From contig JADJOE010000001.1 of the NCBI GenBank assembly GCA_016713905.1, positions 1,551,001 through 1,615,000 of the forward strand: a stretch of 64,000 nt of DNA. Reading direction: 5' to 3'. Every line of letters starts with the position of its first letter. Position 1 is the first letter of the stretch. A model generated the notes under the pieces. The model saw only the letters and a program-made list of their open reading frames with translations, was not told the DNA's origin and did no database searches. Below are positions 1-8,426 of the stretch, piece by piece. Source of the DNA: Candidatus Vicinibacter proximus (GTDB taxonomy: Bacteria; Bacteroidota; Bacteroidia; Chitinophagales; Saprospiraceae). The translations under genes and the position numbers were made by a program.

Positions 1-597
1 AATGAGTTTATTCGGAATGATTTTTTGTTTATTGCTGTAAATACCAAAATGAGGCTCAGGACTGTCACAAGTGGTAAAAATTCCATTTTTATTGTAGATT
101 ATATCGTCTCCATTAGATCCAGCAGATTGTTTTGAAATAAACTTTGTGGTTTCTCCATGGATATAAATATCTGTTTCTTTTGTAACGATTTGCGTAATGA
201 TCCCTTTTCTGGATTTGAAATTATAACGAATTTTTTGAGCATCAAAAGATTGACTGCCGTCTGCAAATTTTGGTATCCCTGTTTTTTGTCCCAGACTGTC
301 TGTGAGCGGTTCTGCATAAGCTATACTTGAGTTCATGTCAATTCGGATGTAATCCGCCTTGAGCGTCATGGTTTGGTATTTTACAGAGGCCTCACCATAT
401 AGGTGAATCCATTTGTTGTTATAGTCAAAAACGATGCTGTCTTTGGCCTGATAATCCACGGGTTCCTCAATAGAATCTTTAGAGACAGAAAATAATTTAA
501 AGTCTCTGAGAATGAGAGAATCCGCACTGCTTGAATCAATCTGTAGAGGTTTTACCCGGCTATCCTGGGCAGAGATAACGGAGAGTAAATAAAACAT
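1..597 (-). CDS. LptD/OstA-like LPS transport protein (N-terminal part, runs off window)
   Basis: An open minus-strand frame enters from beyond base 1. The visible part is the N-terminus: a hydrophobic stretch ending in Ser-Ala-Gln (signal peptide), then a repetitive beta-rich region with the pattern 'DSIVFDYNNKWIHLYGEA ... ADYIRID', as in the periplasmic beta-jellyroll (OstA/LptD_N) domain that receives lipopolysaccharide from the Lpt bridge. Bacteroidota LptD proteins are several hundred residues longer, so the barrel should lie outside the window. The ATG at 597 leaves a short signal peptide; an in-frame TTG at 621 adds an Arg-containing n-region and may be the true start, with an in-frame stop just upstream. 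It is divergent from an amidase gene and an MlaD gene, a common Bacteroidota arrangement. Alternative: a shorter OstA-like protein without a barrel. Confidence 0.8.
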   Translation of the reverse strand, partial: MFYLLSVISAQDSRVKPLQIDSSSADSLILRDFKLFSVSKDSIEEPVDYQAKDSIVFDYNNKWIHLYGEASVKYQTMTLKADYIRIDMNSSIAYAEPLTDSLGQKTGIPKFADGSQSFDAQKIRYNFKSRKGIITQIVTKETDIYIHGETTKFISKQSAGSNGDDIIYNKNGIFTTCDSPEPHFGIYSNKQKIIPNKLI

Positions 598-694
598 GAA
601 AAAGAAGATTCTTAGACCCAAATCAAAAATTTAATTCAAATTATATATAAAATTGTTTAATATGTATATCTTTGTTTAAGAAATAAGAACTCAA

Positions 695-1531
695 ATGGAA
701 AACTACGTAAAGCAAGCTCATTGGGCTAGCTATGTCCTCTTATGTGGGCTTATTCAGCTCATACCATCAGGGATCATCGCAAATAACGACCCAAAAGTAC
801 AAATTATTGGCAGGCATACCATTGTTTTAGATGCCGGGCATGGTGGAAAAGATTGTGGGGCAAAAGGTCGGATTGCGCAAGAAAAAGACATAACATTAGC
901 TGTCGCCAGGAAACTATCAGAATTGTTAAGTCATTGGATGCCTAACACCGATGTTTTGCTTACGAGGGAAGAAGATAAATATCTTGAGTTGCATGAAAGG
1001 ACAGCAGTGGCCAATAATCTGCGGGCGGAATTGTTTATTTCTCTACACTGTAATGCTAACTCCTCACCACATGCACATGGTACAGAAACCTATATCATGG
1101 GATTGCATAAGTTAAAGGAGAACCTGGAGGTTGCGAAGCGGGAGAACTTATCCTACAATAAGGATCCAATCATGACTTTCGGGCATGACAATGATGCAGA
1201 TTTTATCATGCTTTGTAATTTCCAAGATGCTAACCATGAGCAAAGTAACCAATTGGCAACACTATGTGAATCTACATTTAGGTATAAGCATCCGGGAGGG
1301 AGCAGAGGGGTAAGACAGGCCGGATTTATGGTCTTGCACCAGGCTGCCATGCCAAGTGTTCTGATAGAAATGGGCTTTATTTCTAATCCGGAGGAAGAAG
1401 CGTACCTGGTTTCTGAAAGTGGTCAAAATGAATTAGCTGAAATGATTGCGGATGGGATCCTGGCCTATTTCATGCAACTTGATGAACCAAAGTTGTTGAC
1501 TGCTGAAAGCAATTCCATGCCAAAAAAATAA
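695..1531 (+). CDS. N-acetylmuramoyl-L-alanine amidase (Amidase_3)
   Basis: Zinc amidase that cleaves the bond between N-acetylmuramic acid and the stem peptide of peptidoglycan in the periplasm. The 278-residue protein has a hydrophobic N-terminus (about residues 11-29) as export signal, then one Amidase_3 domain. Zinc ligands and catalytic residues are visible: His49 in 'LDAGHGGKD', Glu63, His118 in 'LFISLHCNA' and Glu225 in 'SVLIEMGFISNP'. There are no SPOR or LysM repeats. The gene is divergent from the LptD-like gene and followed by an MlaD gene in the same direction, so it belongs to an envelope-maintenance cluster. The family call is firm; the cellular role (cell separation or turnover) is inferred. 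Confidence 0.93.
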   Translation: MENYVKQAHWASYVLLCGLIQLIPSGIIANNDPKVQIIGRHTIVLDAGHGGKDCGAKGRIAQEKDITLAVARKLSELLSHWMPNTDVLLTREEDKYLELHERTAVANNLRAELFISLHCNANSSPHAHGTETYIMGLHKLKENLEVAKRENLSYNKDPIMTFGHDNDADFIMLCNFQDANHEQSNQLATLCESTFRYKHPGGSRGVRQAGFMVLHQAAMPSVLIEMGFISNPEEEAYLVSESGQNELAEMIADGILAYFMQLDEPKLLTAESNSMPKK

Positions 1532-1632
1532 ATTTGCATATTGAATATCAGCAAGGAATTCGTCAAGGTTTACGAAAATTAGGTGTAAGCTTCAAAATTG
1601 GATTATTTTTGAGTTTTTAAACTGCTTTAGCT

Positions 1633-2655
1633 TTGAAAATTTCATCCGAAACTAAGATTGGTCTACTTACCGCAGTGACTTTGGCAATATTGATCATTGG
1701 TTACAGATTTTTAAAAGGAAGCAATCTTTTTGATCGGTCCAAAATTTATTATGCTGTATTTAAGGATGTCCAGATGCTGGATGCCTCGGCACCGGTGTTG
1801 GCACGAGGAATTAAAGTTGGAACGGTTATAAAAGTTGAATTAAAATCTGAGAATCCTGATTCTGTTGTGGTCACATTGGATGTTAAGTCCAAAATAAAAT
1901 TGCCTCAAAGTTGTAAAGCAGTTCTGATTTCTACCGGCATCATTGGAGGCAAGGCAATAGAATTAAGATTTGATCATCATTGTTTGGACGACTGTGTACC
2001 AAATAAGTCCTATTTAAACACAGAGGTTCAATCCTTGCTGAGCGGAATGTTTCCTAAGAATGAATTTGAAGAATATACCAAGTTGCTGAGTGCTTCATTA
2101 GATACCTTATTCAACTCTACCGGAGTTAAAACGGAATTCAATGTTGCGGCACAGGATGTCAAAGCAACATTACATAATCTTGCCAAGATTTCAGCGCAAC
2201 TTGAAGCAGTCTTGAGTGCGTCTTCCAATCATATCCAAAAATCTTTAAAAAACGTAGATGCATTGACTACCTCATTGGCATCCGATTCCAAAGCCATATC
2301 ACAGAGTTTGGAGAATATTTCCGTAATCACAAAACAGGTAAAAGAATCTGATCCCGGTAAATTGGTTAAGGATGTCAATACAACGATCAATCATTTGGAT
2401 CAAACATTAGCCGAGGGTAAGAAATCTATAACACAGTTGAATCAAGTCCTGTCACAAATTGAACAAGGAAAGGGCAGTTTGGGAAAATTGATCAATGATC
2501 CAACATTATACAAGAATCTTGAAAAAACCAGCAAAAACCTTGAGTATTTGTTGCAAGACATGAGGTTAAATCCAAACCGGTATATTCATATTTCGGTTTT
2601 TGGTTCTAAAAACAAACCTTATGAAAATCCTGTCGCAGATCCAGTAGATAAATAA
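1633..2655 (+). CDS. MlaD family (MCE domain) lipid-transport protein
   Basis: MCE-domain proteins form hexameric rings that carry phospholipids between inner and outer membrane, usually as the substrate-binding part of an Mla-type ABC system. The 340-residue protein has a short cytoplasmic start, one transmembrane helix (about 10-26), an MCE domain (about 35-118, containing 'ARGIKVGTVIKVEL' and 'STGIIGGKAIELRF'), and a long helical tail (about 150-320) likely to form coiled coil. The start is TTG at 1633, which gives the expected 'MKISSETKIGLL' beginning; no ATG fits. The permease and ATPase genes (mlaE/mlaF) are not next to it. It lies 100 bp after the amidase gene, probably co-transcribed. 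Confidence 0.88.
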   Translation: MKISSETKIGLLTAVTLAILIIGYRFLKGSNLFDRSKIYYAVFKDVQMLDASAPVLARGIKVGTVIKVELKSENPDSVVVTLDVKSKIKLPQSCKAVLISTGIIGGKAIELRFDHHCLDDCVPNKSYLNTEVQSLLSGMFPKNEFEEYTKLLSASLDTLFNSTGVKTEFNVAAQDVKATLHNLAKISAQLEAVLSASSNHIQKSLKNVDALTTSLASDSKAISQSLENISVITKQVKESDPGKLVKDVNTTINHLDQTLAEGKKSITQLNQVLSQIEQGKGSLGKLINDPTLYKNLEKTSKNLEYLLQDMRLNPNRYIHISVFGSKNKPYENPVADPVDK

Positions 2656-2733
2656 CGACGAAAAGGCATCGTTAAAAATCCTCTAAAAAATTTCCTGAGG
2701 TCAAATTTTAAATTCCTGTGGGCTTAAATTAGA

Positions 2734-3933
2734 TCAGGATGTTATGTTATTCAATTTAATGCCACCATTACCTTCCTCATTGGTAAGCCAGCTTAAGTAG
2801 TAATCAGGATCTTCAATCCCAACTGCAAATTCAGTCATTAAAAGGGGTTTGAAAGTATCGACCATTACGGCCAATTCTTTTGTTTCTTTAGCACCAATAC
2901 TTTTTTCTACCGTACCGGGATGTGGACCATGAGGTATGCCGCCCGGATGCAGAGTGATCATTCCGCGTTCAACATGTTTACGGCTCATAAAATCGCCATC
3001 CACGTAATAGAGAACTTCATCGCTGTCTATATTGCTGTGGTTGTAAGGTGCAGGAATAGAAAGTGGGTGATAATCATAGAGGCGTGGGACAAAGGAGCAA
3101 ATGACGAAATTCCGCCCATCAAAAGTCTGATGTACCGGTGGGGGTTGGTGTACCCTCCCAGTAATGGGTTCAAAGTCATGAATGGACAAGGCAAACGGGT
3201 AAACAAATCCATCCCAACCTACCACATCAAACGGGTGACCAAGATAGTGGTATGGATATATGTTGTCTTGTTTTTTTATGTATAAAAGAAAATTTCCTTT
3301 TTCGTCATGCGTTTCCAGATCGACAGGTTTGCGAATGTCTCTTTCACAAAAAGGAGAATGTTCTAAAAGTTGACCAAAACTGTTCCTGTAACGTGTTGGA
3401 AAAGTTATTGGGCCTGCAGATTCTACTATCAATAGACGATTATCAGCATCATCGAAATGAAATTGATAAATGGTGCCTCTGGGGATTACCAGATAATCGC
3501 CATAAGAAAAGCGAATTTGGCCATAAATTGATTTCAGTACGCCATTGCCCTGATGAATAAAAACCACTTCATCTGCATCGGCATTTTTAAAAAAATAACT
3601 ATTCATGCTTTGAGACGGGGCAGCAAGACTAATCTTACAATCCTCATTGACCAAAACGGGTTTTCTGCTTTTTAAATAATCAGCTTCGGGAGTAATGTTA
3701 AATCCCTTAAGACATCTGTGTTTAAGTTGTTTGTCGTGAATAGTTTTTGGTGCAAAAGAGAACGGTTCATCCACCTGGACTATTTGTGTTGGGGGATTAT
3801 GATGATAGAGAATTGAATACAGGTCAGAAAACCCTTCGGTTGAAAAAAGTTGTTCACTGAAGAGGCCGCCATCTTTTTTTCTAAATTGGGTATGTCTTTT
3901 GTGCGGAATTTCTCCAAGCGTATGATAATGCAT
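2734..3933 (-). CDS. hmgA: homogentisate 1,2-dioxygenase
   Basis: Fe(II) dioxygenase that opens the ring of homogentisate to maleylacetoacetate in tyrosine and phenylalanine catabolism. The N-terminus 'MHYHTLGEIPHKRHTQFRK' is typical of the bacterial branch of the family, followed by a cupin-like domain and a C-terminal domain with the iron ligands in 'DSDEVLYYVDGDF' (Glu) and 'HPGGIPHGPHPG' (His). The start is set at the ATG at 3933 (399 residues); a longer frame begins with a TTG at 3963 but adds ten residues foreign to the family. No other tyrosine-degradation gene (hppD, fahA) is adjacent, so the pathway must be completed elsewhere. Convergent with the MlaD gene. Confidence 0.93.
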   Translation of the reverse strand: MHYHTLGEIPHKRHTQFRKKDGGLFSEQLFSTEGFSDLYSILYHHNPPTQIVQVDEPFSFAPKTIHDKQLKHRCLKGFNITPEADYLKSRKPVLVNEDCKISLAAPSQSMNSYFFKNADADEVVFIHQGNGVLKSIYGQIRFSYGDYLVIPRGTIYQFHFDDADNRLLIVESAGPITFPTRYRNSFGQLLEHSPFCERDIRKPVDLETHDEKGNFLLYIKKQDNIYPYHYLGHPFDVVGWDGFVYPFALSIHDFEPITGRVHQPPPVHQTFDGRNFVICSFVPRLYDYHPLSIPAPYNHSNIDSDEVLYYVDGDFMSRKHVERGMITLHPGGIPHGPHPGTVEKSIGAKETKELAVMVDTFKPLLMTEFAVGIEDPDYYLSWLTNEEGNGGIKLNNITS

Positions 3934-4082
3934 AAAGTTTATTTTACCATGCAAAAGTAGCAATTAATCCTCCAAGTTAGTATCCAAACGAAGGATTGAC
4001 TTTATGTAGCGAACTGATTTTTTGTTATTGGTGCTGGCTGAGATACAGTATCTTATCTTTGGGAAACAATTAAGAGACAATC

Positions 4083-5720
4083 ATGGAAAATAAGGAATTA
4101 GCTTCTCTGTTTAATGAAATGGCCGGACTTATGGAGTTGCATGGTGAAAACGAATTTCGTATCAGGACATATGCCAATGCTTATTTGAATTTAAGAAAGC
4201 TGGATGTTGATCTTTCCGAAAAGACATTGGCAGAACTCATGGAAATCCAAGGAATTGGAAAAACCATTGGTGAAAAAATACTCGAAATAAATTCAAAAGG
4301 GAGTTTTGACGCACTTGAACAATTGAGGGCTAAAACTCCGGAGGGAGTAAGAGAAATGATGAGCATAAAAGGAATCGGACCCAAGAAGCTCAAGGCAATA
4401 TGGAGGGAGATGGAAATTGAGAATCCGGGAGAATTGCTATATGCATGTAAAGAGAACAGATTAGTACAATACAAGGGCTTTGGTATAAAGATACAAGAAG
4501 ACTTAATAAAAAGTCTTGAATACTTTAAGTCAAATCAGAATTCATTCTTGGGATCTTATGCCTTAAGTGAGGCTGATAAAATGGAAAAAATTTTGCGAGC
4601 AATGAATCCACAGTTAAAAATCATATTGGTGGGTGAACTTGCAAGAGCTCATGAGATCGTCCAAAAAATTAGTTGGTTGATCGATCAGGAAATACAAATG
4701 TGTCCGGAGGAGTTATCCATTATTTCAAAAGACCAGAATGAAATAAATGGATTATGGAATGGAATTTTGCCGGTACAGTTTATCCTATATAAAGAGCCTT
4801 TAGACGCCTATGCACTATTGTCTCATACCGGAGGATCGGCAGCATTTTATTCTTACCTTGAGTTAAAGCCCAGCCATTCTACAATTTTTGATGAACGAGA
4901 ATATTTCAGAAGCATCAATAAATCCTATATACCTGCTGAATGCAGAGATCTTGATGATTTCAGCTTATTTAAAGAGGAGGAACTCATTGAGGAAGGGGAC
5001 ATTAAAGGGGTAATTCATAATCACAGCACATACAGCGATGGATTATACAGCATTGCGGAAATGGCGAAAGAGTGCATTAAGTTAGGTTATTCCTATTTAG
5101 TAGTTTCCGATCATTCCAAATCTGCAGGTTATGCGAATGGTTTGTCCATCGAACGGGTGGAGATGCAGTGGCGTGAGATTGACCAATTGAACATTCAGTT
5201 GGCACCATTTAAAATTTACAAATCCATAGAATCAGACATACTTTCAGATGGTTCCTTAGATTATGATGCTGATTTATTGGCGGGATTTGATTTGGTAATT
5301 GCCTCTATACACAGTAATCTAAAGATGAATGAAGACAAGGCAATGCTAAGACTAATAAGAGCCATTGAGAATCCGTATACAAGAATACTTGGCCATCCAA
5401 CAGGAAGATTGTTATTGTCCAGACCGGGATATCCTGTTGATTATAAGAAGATGATAGATGCATGTATCTCCAATGATGTGGTGATTGAGTTGAATGCCAA
5501 TCCCATGAGGCTGGATTTAGACTGGCGCTGGATTCCTTATGCCCAGGATAGGGGAGCCATCATTTCGATCAACCCGGATGCGCACAATTTAAAGGGTATA
5601 AGAGACATAAGATTTGGTGTGCAAGCGGCAAGGAAAGGTGGGTTAAAAAAAATAAATTGTTTGAATTTCAAGGATTTAGCCGAATTTGATCGGTGGGTTT
5701 TGGCAAAATCACAGAATTAA
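4083..5720 (+). CDS. PolX-type protein: HhH, degenerate polymerase X and PHP domains
   Basis: Bacterial PolX combines a gap-filling polymerase beta core with a C-terminal PHP metal-dependent 3'-5' exonuclease. In these 545 residues two helix-hairpin-helix motifs are clear ('EIQGIGKTIGEKI' near 54 and 'SIKGIGPKKLKAI' near 94), and the PHP domain (about 305-540) keeps its metal ligands: 'HNHSTYSDG' at 312, 'VSDHSKSAG', the Glu in 'KSIESD', 'ASIHSN', 'LGHPTGR' and 'NPDAHN'. The polymerase centre looks lost: where the family has GS-x-RR-xx-ET-xx-D-x-D the protein has 'GELARAHEIVQKIS' (184-197), and the third Asp position reads 'PVQFIL' with Gln232. So it is predicted to be a nuclease/DNA-binding protein without polymerase activity. 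It is a stand-alone gene. Confidence 0.85.
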   Translation: MENKELASLFNEMAGLMELHGENEFRIRTYANAYLNLRKLDVDLSEKTLAELMEIQGIGKTIGEKILEINSKGSFDALEQLRAKTPEGVREMMSIKGIGPKKLKAIWREMEIENPGELLYACKENRLVQYKGFGIKIQEDLIKSLEYFKSNQNSFLGSYALSEADKMEKILRAMNPQLKIILVGELARAHEIVQKISWLIDQEIQMCPEELSIISKDQNEINGLWNGILPVQFILYKEPLDAYALLSHTGGSAAFYSYLELKPSHSTIFDEREYFRSINKSYIPAECRDLDDFSLFKEEELIEEGDIKGVIHNHSTYSDGLYSIAEMAKECIKLGYSYLVVSDHSKSAGYANGLSIERVEMQWREIDQLNIQLAPFKIYKSIESDILSDGSLDYDADLLAGFDLVIASIHSNLKMNEDKAMLRLIRAIENPYTRILGHPTGRLLLSRPGYPVDYKKMIDACISNDVVIELNANPMRLDLDWRWIPYAQDRGAIISINPDAHNLKGIRDIRFGVQAARKGGLKKINCLNFKDLAEFDRWVLAKSQN

Positions 5721-5825
5721 AAAAACATTAACATACCGTTTGGTAAAGGATAAATTTCATTTGATGGAGTCATGATAATTTTACATCCGAATTATAAAAT
5801 GATCATAATTAAAATTTAATAGAAC

Positions 5826-6377
5826 ATGAAAAATCAGAATTTTTTGAGTTTGGCATTTTTTGCGATACTCCTTTCCGTTGTTGCATGCAAGAATGATGGT
5901 GCATCAAACCAAAGTGCGACTACAGATCCTGCTGTTGCCGGAACAGTAGCAAATCCAGGTGATGTTGCCAATCCTGCGGGCGAAGCTACACCAGCTGCTC
6001 CAACTGGTCCAACTACCACAGTTGAATATGAGACTATGGTATATGATTTTGGTGAAGTTAAAGAAGGAGAGCATGTAAAATATGCATTCAAATTTAAAAA
6101 CACAGGTAGCGAGCCATTGGTAATATCCGATGCAAAAGGAAGCTGTGGGTGTACTGTTCCTGATTGGCCAAGAGAGCCTATTGCACCTGGTGCTTCTGCA
6201 GAAATTAAAATTGATTTTGATTCTAAAGGAAAAGGTTCTGATGATGGATCAAAGCAAACCAAGAGAGTTACAGTTACAGCTAACACGAATCCTGCTCAAA
6301 CTTACCTGACTATTTCAGGTGTTGTTAAGAAGGATCCAAACGCTAAACCAGCAACTCCAGGTACATCTGCTAATTAA
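5826..6377 (+). CDS. DUF1573 domain lipoprotein
   Basis: A 183-residue secreted lipoprotein: the signal peptide ends in 'SVVACKND', with Cys21 as lipidation site. A low-complexity linker rich in Ala, Pro, Gly and Thr (about 25-65) is followed by a single DUF1573 domain (about 67-165) with the family pattern 'DFGEVKEGEHVKYAFKFKN' and 'SCGCTVPDWP'. The domain is an immunoglobulin-like beta-sandwich very common in Bacteroidota; its molecular role is unknown. A strong terminator follows at 6403-6440, so it is probably a one-gene transcript. Confidence 0.9.
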   Translation: MKNQNFLSLAFFAILLSVVACKNDGASNQSATTDPAVAGTVANPGDVANPAGEATPAAPTGPTTTVEYETMVYDFGEVKEGEHVKYAFKFKNTGSEPLVISDAKGSCGCTVPDWPREPIAPGASAEIKIDFDSKGKGSDDGSKQTKRVTVTANTNPAQTYLTISGVVKKDPNAKPATPGTSAN

Positions 6378-6402
6378 GAGATTTGAAATAGTTTAATAAA
6401 AG

Positions 6403-6440
6403 AATAAAGCTCCTGAATTATTCAGGAGCTTTATTTTTTT
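6403..6440 (+). terminator. Rho-independent terminator after the DUF1573 gene
   Basis: Perfect stem AATAAAGCTCCTGAA / TTCAGGAGCTTTATT with a two-base loop, followed by a run of seven T on the + strand. It lies 26 bp after the stop codon. Confidence 0.9.
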
Positions 6441-6478
6441 AGATTAAATTCAAAAGATATCATTTTTTTGTTGGGTTT

Positions 6479-7342
6479 ATGAAGTCCTATTTTTCTTTAG
6501 TAAAATTCAGCCATACGGTTTTTGCTTTACCATTTGCGTTGATTGGTTTTTTTGTTGCAGTGAATAATCATGAGCTTCAACCAGTCCAATATAAAATACT
6601 TGCTTTAATATTGGTCTGTATGGTGACGGCAAGAAATGCAGCCATGGCGTTCAACCGATGGGCAGACAGATTTATAGATCAAAAAAATGAACGTACTGCA
6701 TTAAGAGAAATTCCCAGTGGTGCAGTTAGTTCGAGGTCCGCCATTATTTTTATAATGATCAATGTTGTTTTATTTATACTCAGTGCATTTTTTATCAATC
6801 CACTTTGTTTTTATCTTTCCCCGGTAGCTCTATTTATTGTTTTTGGTTATAGTTACACCAAAAGATTTTCCTGGTTATGCCATGTGTTTTTAGGATTAGG
6901 ACTTTCGTTGGCTCCGATAGGTGCATACATAGCTGTCACTTCACACATAGCTTTACTGCCTTTGCTTTATGGATTTGCGGTGATTACCTGGGTTGCGGGA
7001 TTTGATGTTCTTTATGCCTTACAGGATATTGAATTTGACCGGAAAGAAAAATTGTATTCTATTCCAAGTCGATTTGGATTAAAGAAGGCCCTTGCAATTT
7101 CTTCTGTACTTCATTTCGTCTGTGCCTTATGTATTTTGTCATGTTCTTTTATTCTCTACCGGGATTACGGGTTGGAATATTGGATGATGACAGGAGCAGC
7201 GGGATTTATTTTCCTTTTGATTTATCAGCATGCAATTATATCCAACAACAGGCTGGATCGAATCAACCTTGCATTTTTTACGACCAATGGAATTGCCAGT
7301 ATATTTCTGGCAACCTTTACTATTCTTGATTTTTATTATTGA
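6479..7342 (+). CDS. UbiA-family polyprenyltransferase (MqnP/UbiA-like)
   Basis: Integral membrane prenyltransferase, 287 residues with about eight hydrophobic helices. Both aspartate-rich motifs that bind Mg2+-diphosphate are present: 'NRWADRFID' (NxxxDxxxD) in the first half and 'DIEFDRKE' in the second, with the typical 'SIPSRFG' after it. It transfers a polyprenyl chain to an aromatic acid in quinone synthesis. In menaquinone-using Bacteroidota, members close to this type often serve the futalosine pathway (MqnP), but the substrate cannot be settled from sequence. The ATG at 6479 begins right at the conserved 'FSLVKFSHTVFALPFALIGF' helix. Its 3' end overlaps the convergent rdgB gene by 7 bp. 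Confidence 0.87.
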   Translation: MKSYFSLVKFSHTVFALPFALIGFFVAVNNHELQPVQYKILALILVCMVTARNAAMAFNRWADRFIDQKNERTALREIPSGAVSSRSAIIFIMINVVLFILSAFFINPLCFYLSPVALFIVFGYSYTKRFSWLCHVFLGLGLSLAPIGAYIAVTSHIALLPLLYGFAVITWVAGFDVLYALQDIEFDRKEKLYSIPSRFGLKKALAISSVLHFVCALCILSCSFILYRDYGLEYWMMTGAAGFIFLLIYQHAIISNNRLDRINLAFFTTNGIASIFLATFTILDFYY

Positions 7343-7914
7343 TTTCTAAGAAACGCCAACATTTTATTCACCGCAATGGTGCGATGACTGATGGAAATTT
7401 TAATTTCTTCACCCAGTTCGGCAAAACTCTGGTCAAAGCCATTAGGAATAAAAACAGGGTCGTATCCGAAGCCTTTTGAACCGGAAGTGCTATTTGCAAT
7501 GGAGCCTTCAATGATTCCTTCAAAATAATATATTTCACTCCGCCAAATCAAAGCTATTACAGTTCTAAATCTGGCTTTCCGATTTGATTCCAGTTGCATT
7601 TTATGCAACAACAGATTCATGTTGTCAGAAGAATTTCTTTGAGGTCCGGCATATCTTGCTGAAAAAACTCCAGGTTCATTATTCAAACAATAGACCTCAA
7701 GTCCTGTATCTTCGGCAAAGCAATCCAAACCGGTGCGATGGTGGACATATTCTGCTTTAATCTTAGCATTAGCTTGCAGGGTATCTCCGGTCTCAGGTAT
7801 GTCTTCCAGAATATTAAGGTCCGTTAGATTTATCAGTTCAATATTTTTTGGCAGGATGGATTTGATTTCGCTGCTTTTATGCTGATTTGCACTTGCGAAT
7901 ACAAGTTTTTTCAT
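7336..7914 (-). CDS. rdgB: XTP/dITP diphosphatase (non-canonical purine NTP pyrophosphatase)
   Basis: Removes damaged purine triphosphates (dITP, XTP, dHapTP) by hydrolysis to the monophosphate, protecting DNA and RNA. The 192-residue protein has all the Ham1/RdgB signatures: 'FASANQHKSSEI' at the N-terminus, 'CFAEDTGLEV', 'GVFSARYAG', 'GYDPVFIPNG', 'SFAELGEEIK' and 'SHRTIAV'. Its start overlaps the end of the upstream gene (7911) by 4 bp, so the two are translationally coupled. Confidence 0.94.
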   Translation of the reverse strand: MKKLVFASANQHKSSEIKSILPKNIELINLTDLNILEDIPETGDTLQANAKIKAEYVHHRTGLDCFAEDTGLEVYCLNNEPGVFSARYAGPQRNSSDNMNLLLHKMQLESNRKARFRTVIALIWRSEIYYFEGIIEGSIANSTSGSKGFGYDPVFIPNGFDQSFAELGEEIKISISHRTIAVNKMLAFLRNQ

Positions 7915-8348
7915 GACATATTTTTTAAGGACTTAAGCGCAAGCCAGAGCATTTTTTTTTGTACATCCTGACCATTGTACATCGGTACGGCAAGGGCAAA
8001 AAGTATTCTTAAATGGTTAATGGTATAAGTTTTATGAAGTTCTTCGAATCCATTTAACATCAATTGAGACGGCTTGATGCCGAAGGCAATAATGTCCAAT
8101 TTATTTTCTTCTGACAATTCTTTAAGTGGAAAGTAGGTATCCTCATTTAGTTCAATCAATGAAGTATTTTCATTTTGCACAAGTTTTACAGAAGCAAGGA
8201 TTTTAGATAAGAACTCCATGTGCGTCTGGTCGTCGAGTACATTTTTGGAAATCAAAACAATATTCTGAAATTTTGGTTTATTATTAAGTGAAACCAAATC
8301 TAATTCTGGAACGTTATAGTATTTAAGTATGTTGTTAAATTTTTCCAA
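7911..8348 (-). CDS. uncharacterised protein, possibly DNA polymerase III psi (HolD)-like
   Basis: 145 residues, no signal peptide or membrane segment. I do not recognise it firmly. The middle reads as alternating beta/alpha ('IVLISKNV', 'LDIIAFG') and the C-terminus 'NGQDVQKKMLWLALKSLK' resembles the end of HolD proteins (conserved NPxAKRALWxxL-like helix), which link the clamp loader to single-strand-binding protein. Length also fits HolD. The stop overlaps the rdgB start by 4 bp, so they form a bicistronic unit tied to nucleotide and DNA metabolism, which agrees with the guess without proving it. A fold comparison would decide. Confidence 0.55.
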   Translation of the reverse strand: MEKFNNILKYYNVPELDLVSLNNKPKFQNIVLISKNVLDDQTHMEFLSKILASVKLVQNENTSLIELNEDTYFPLKELSEENKLDIIAFGIKPSQLMLNGFEELHKTYTINHLRILFALAVPMYNGQDVQKKMLWLALKSLKNMS

Positions 8349-8426
8349 GGTTAAAATTATTTTATTAAATGGCTAATTGGCCGGTATAAAAGTAAAGTTT
8401 TATCTACATTTGTAAAAAACCAATCT

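Noticed and set aside
2920..3560. Frames opposite homogentisate dioxygenase
   Set aside because: Antisense shadows of a well-conserved gene.
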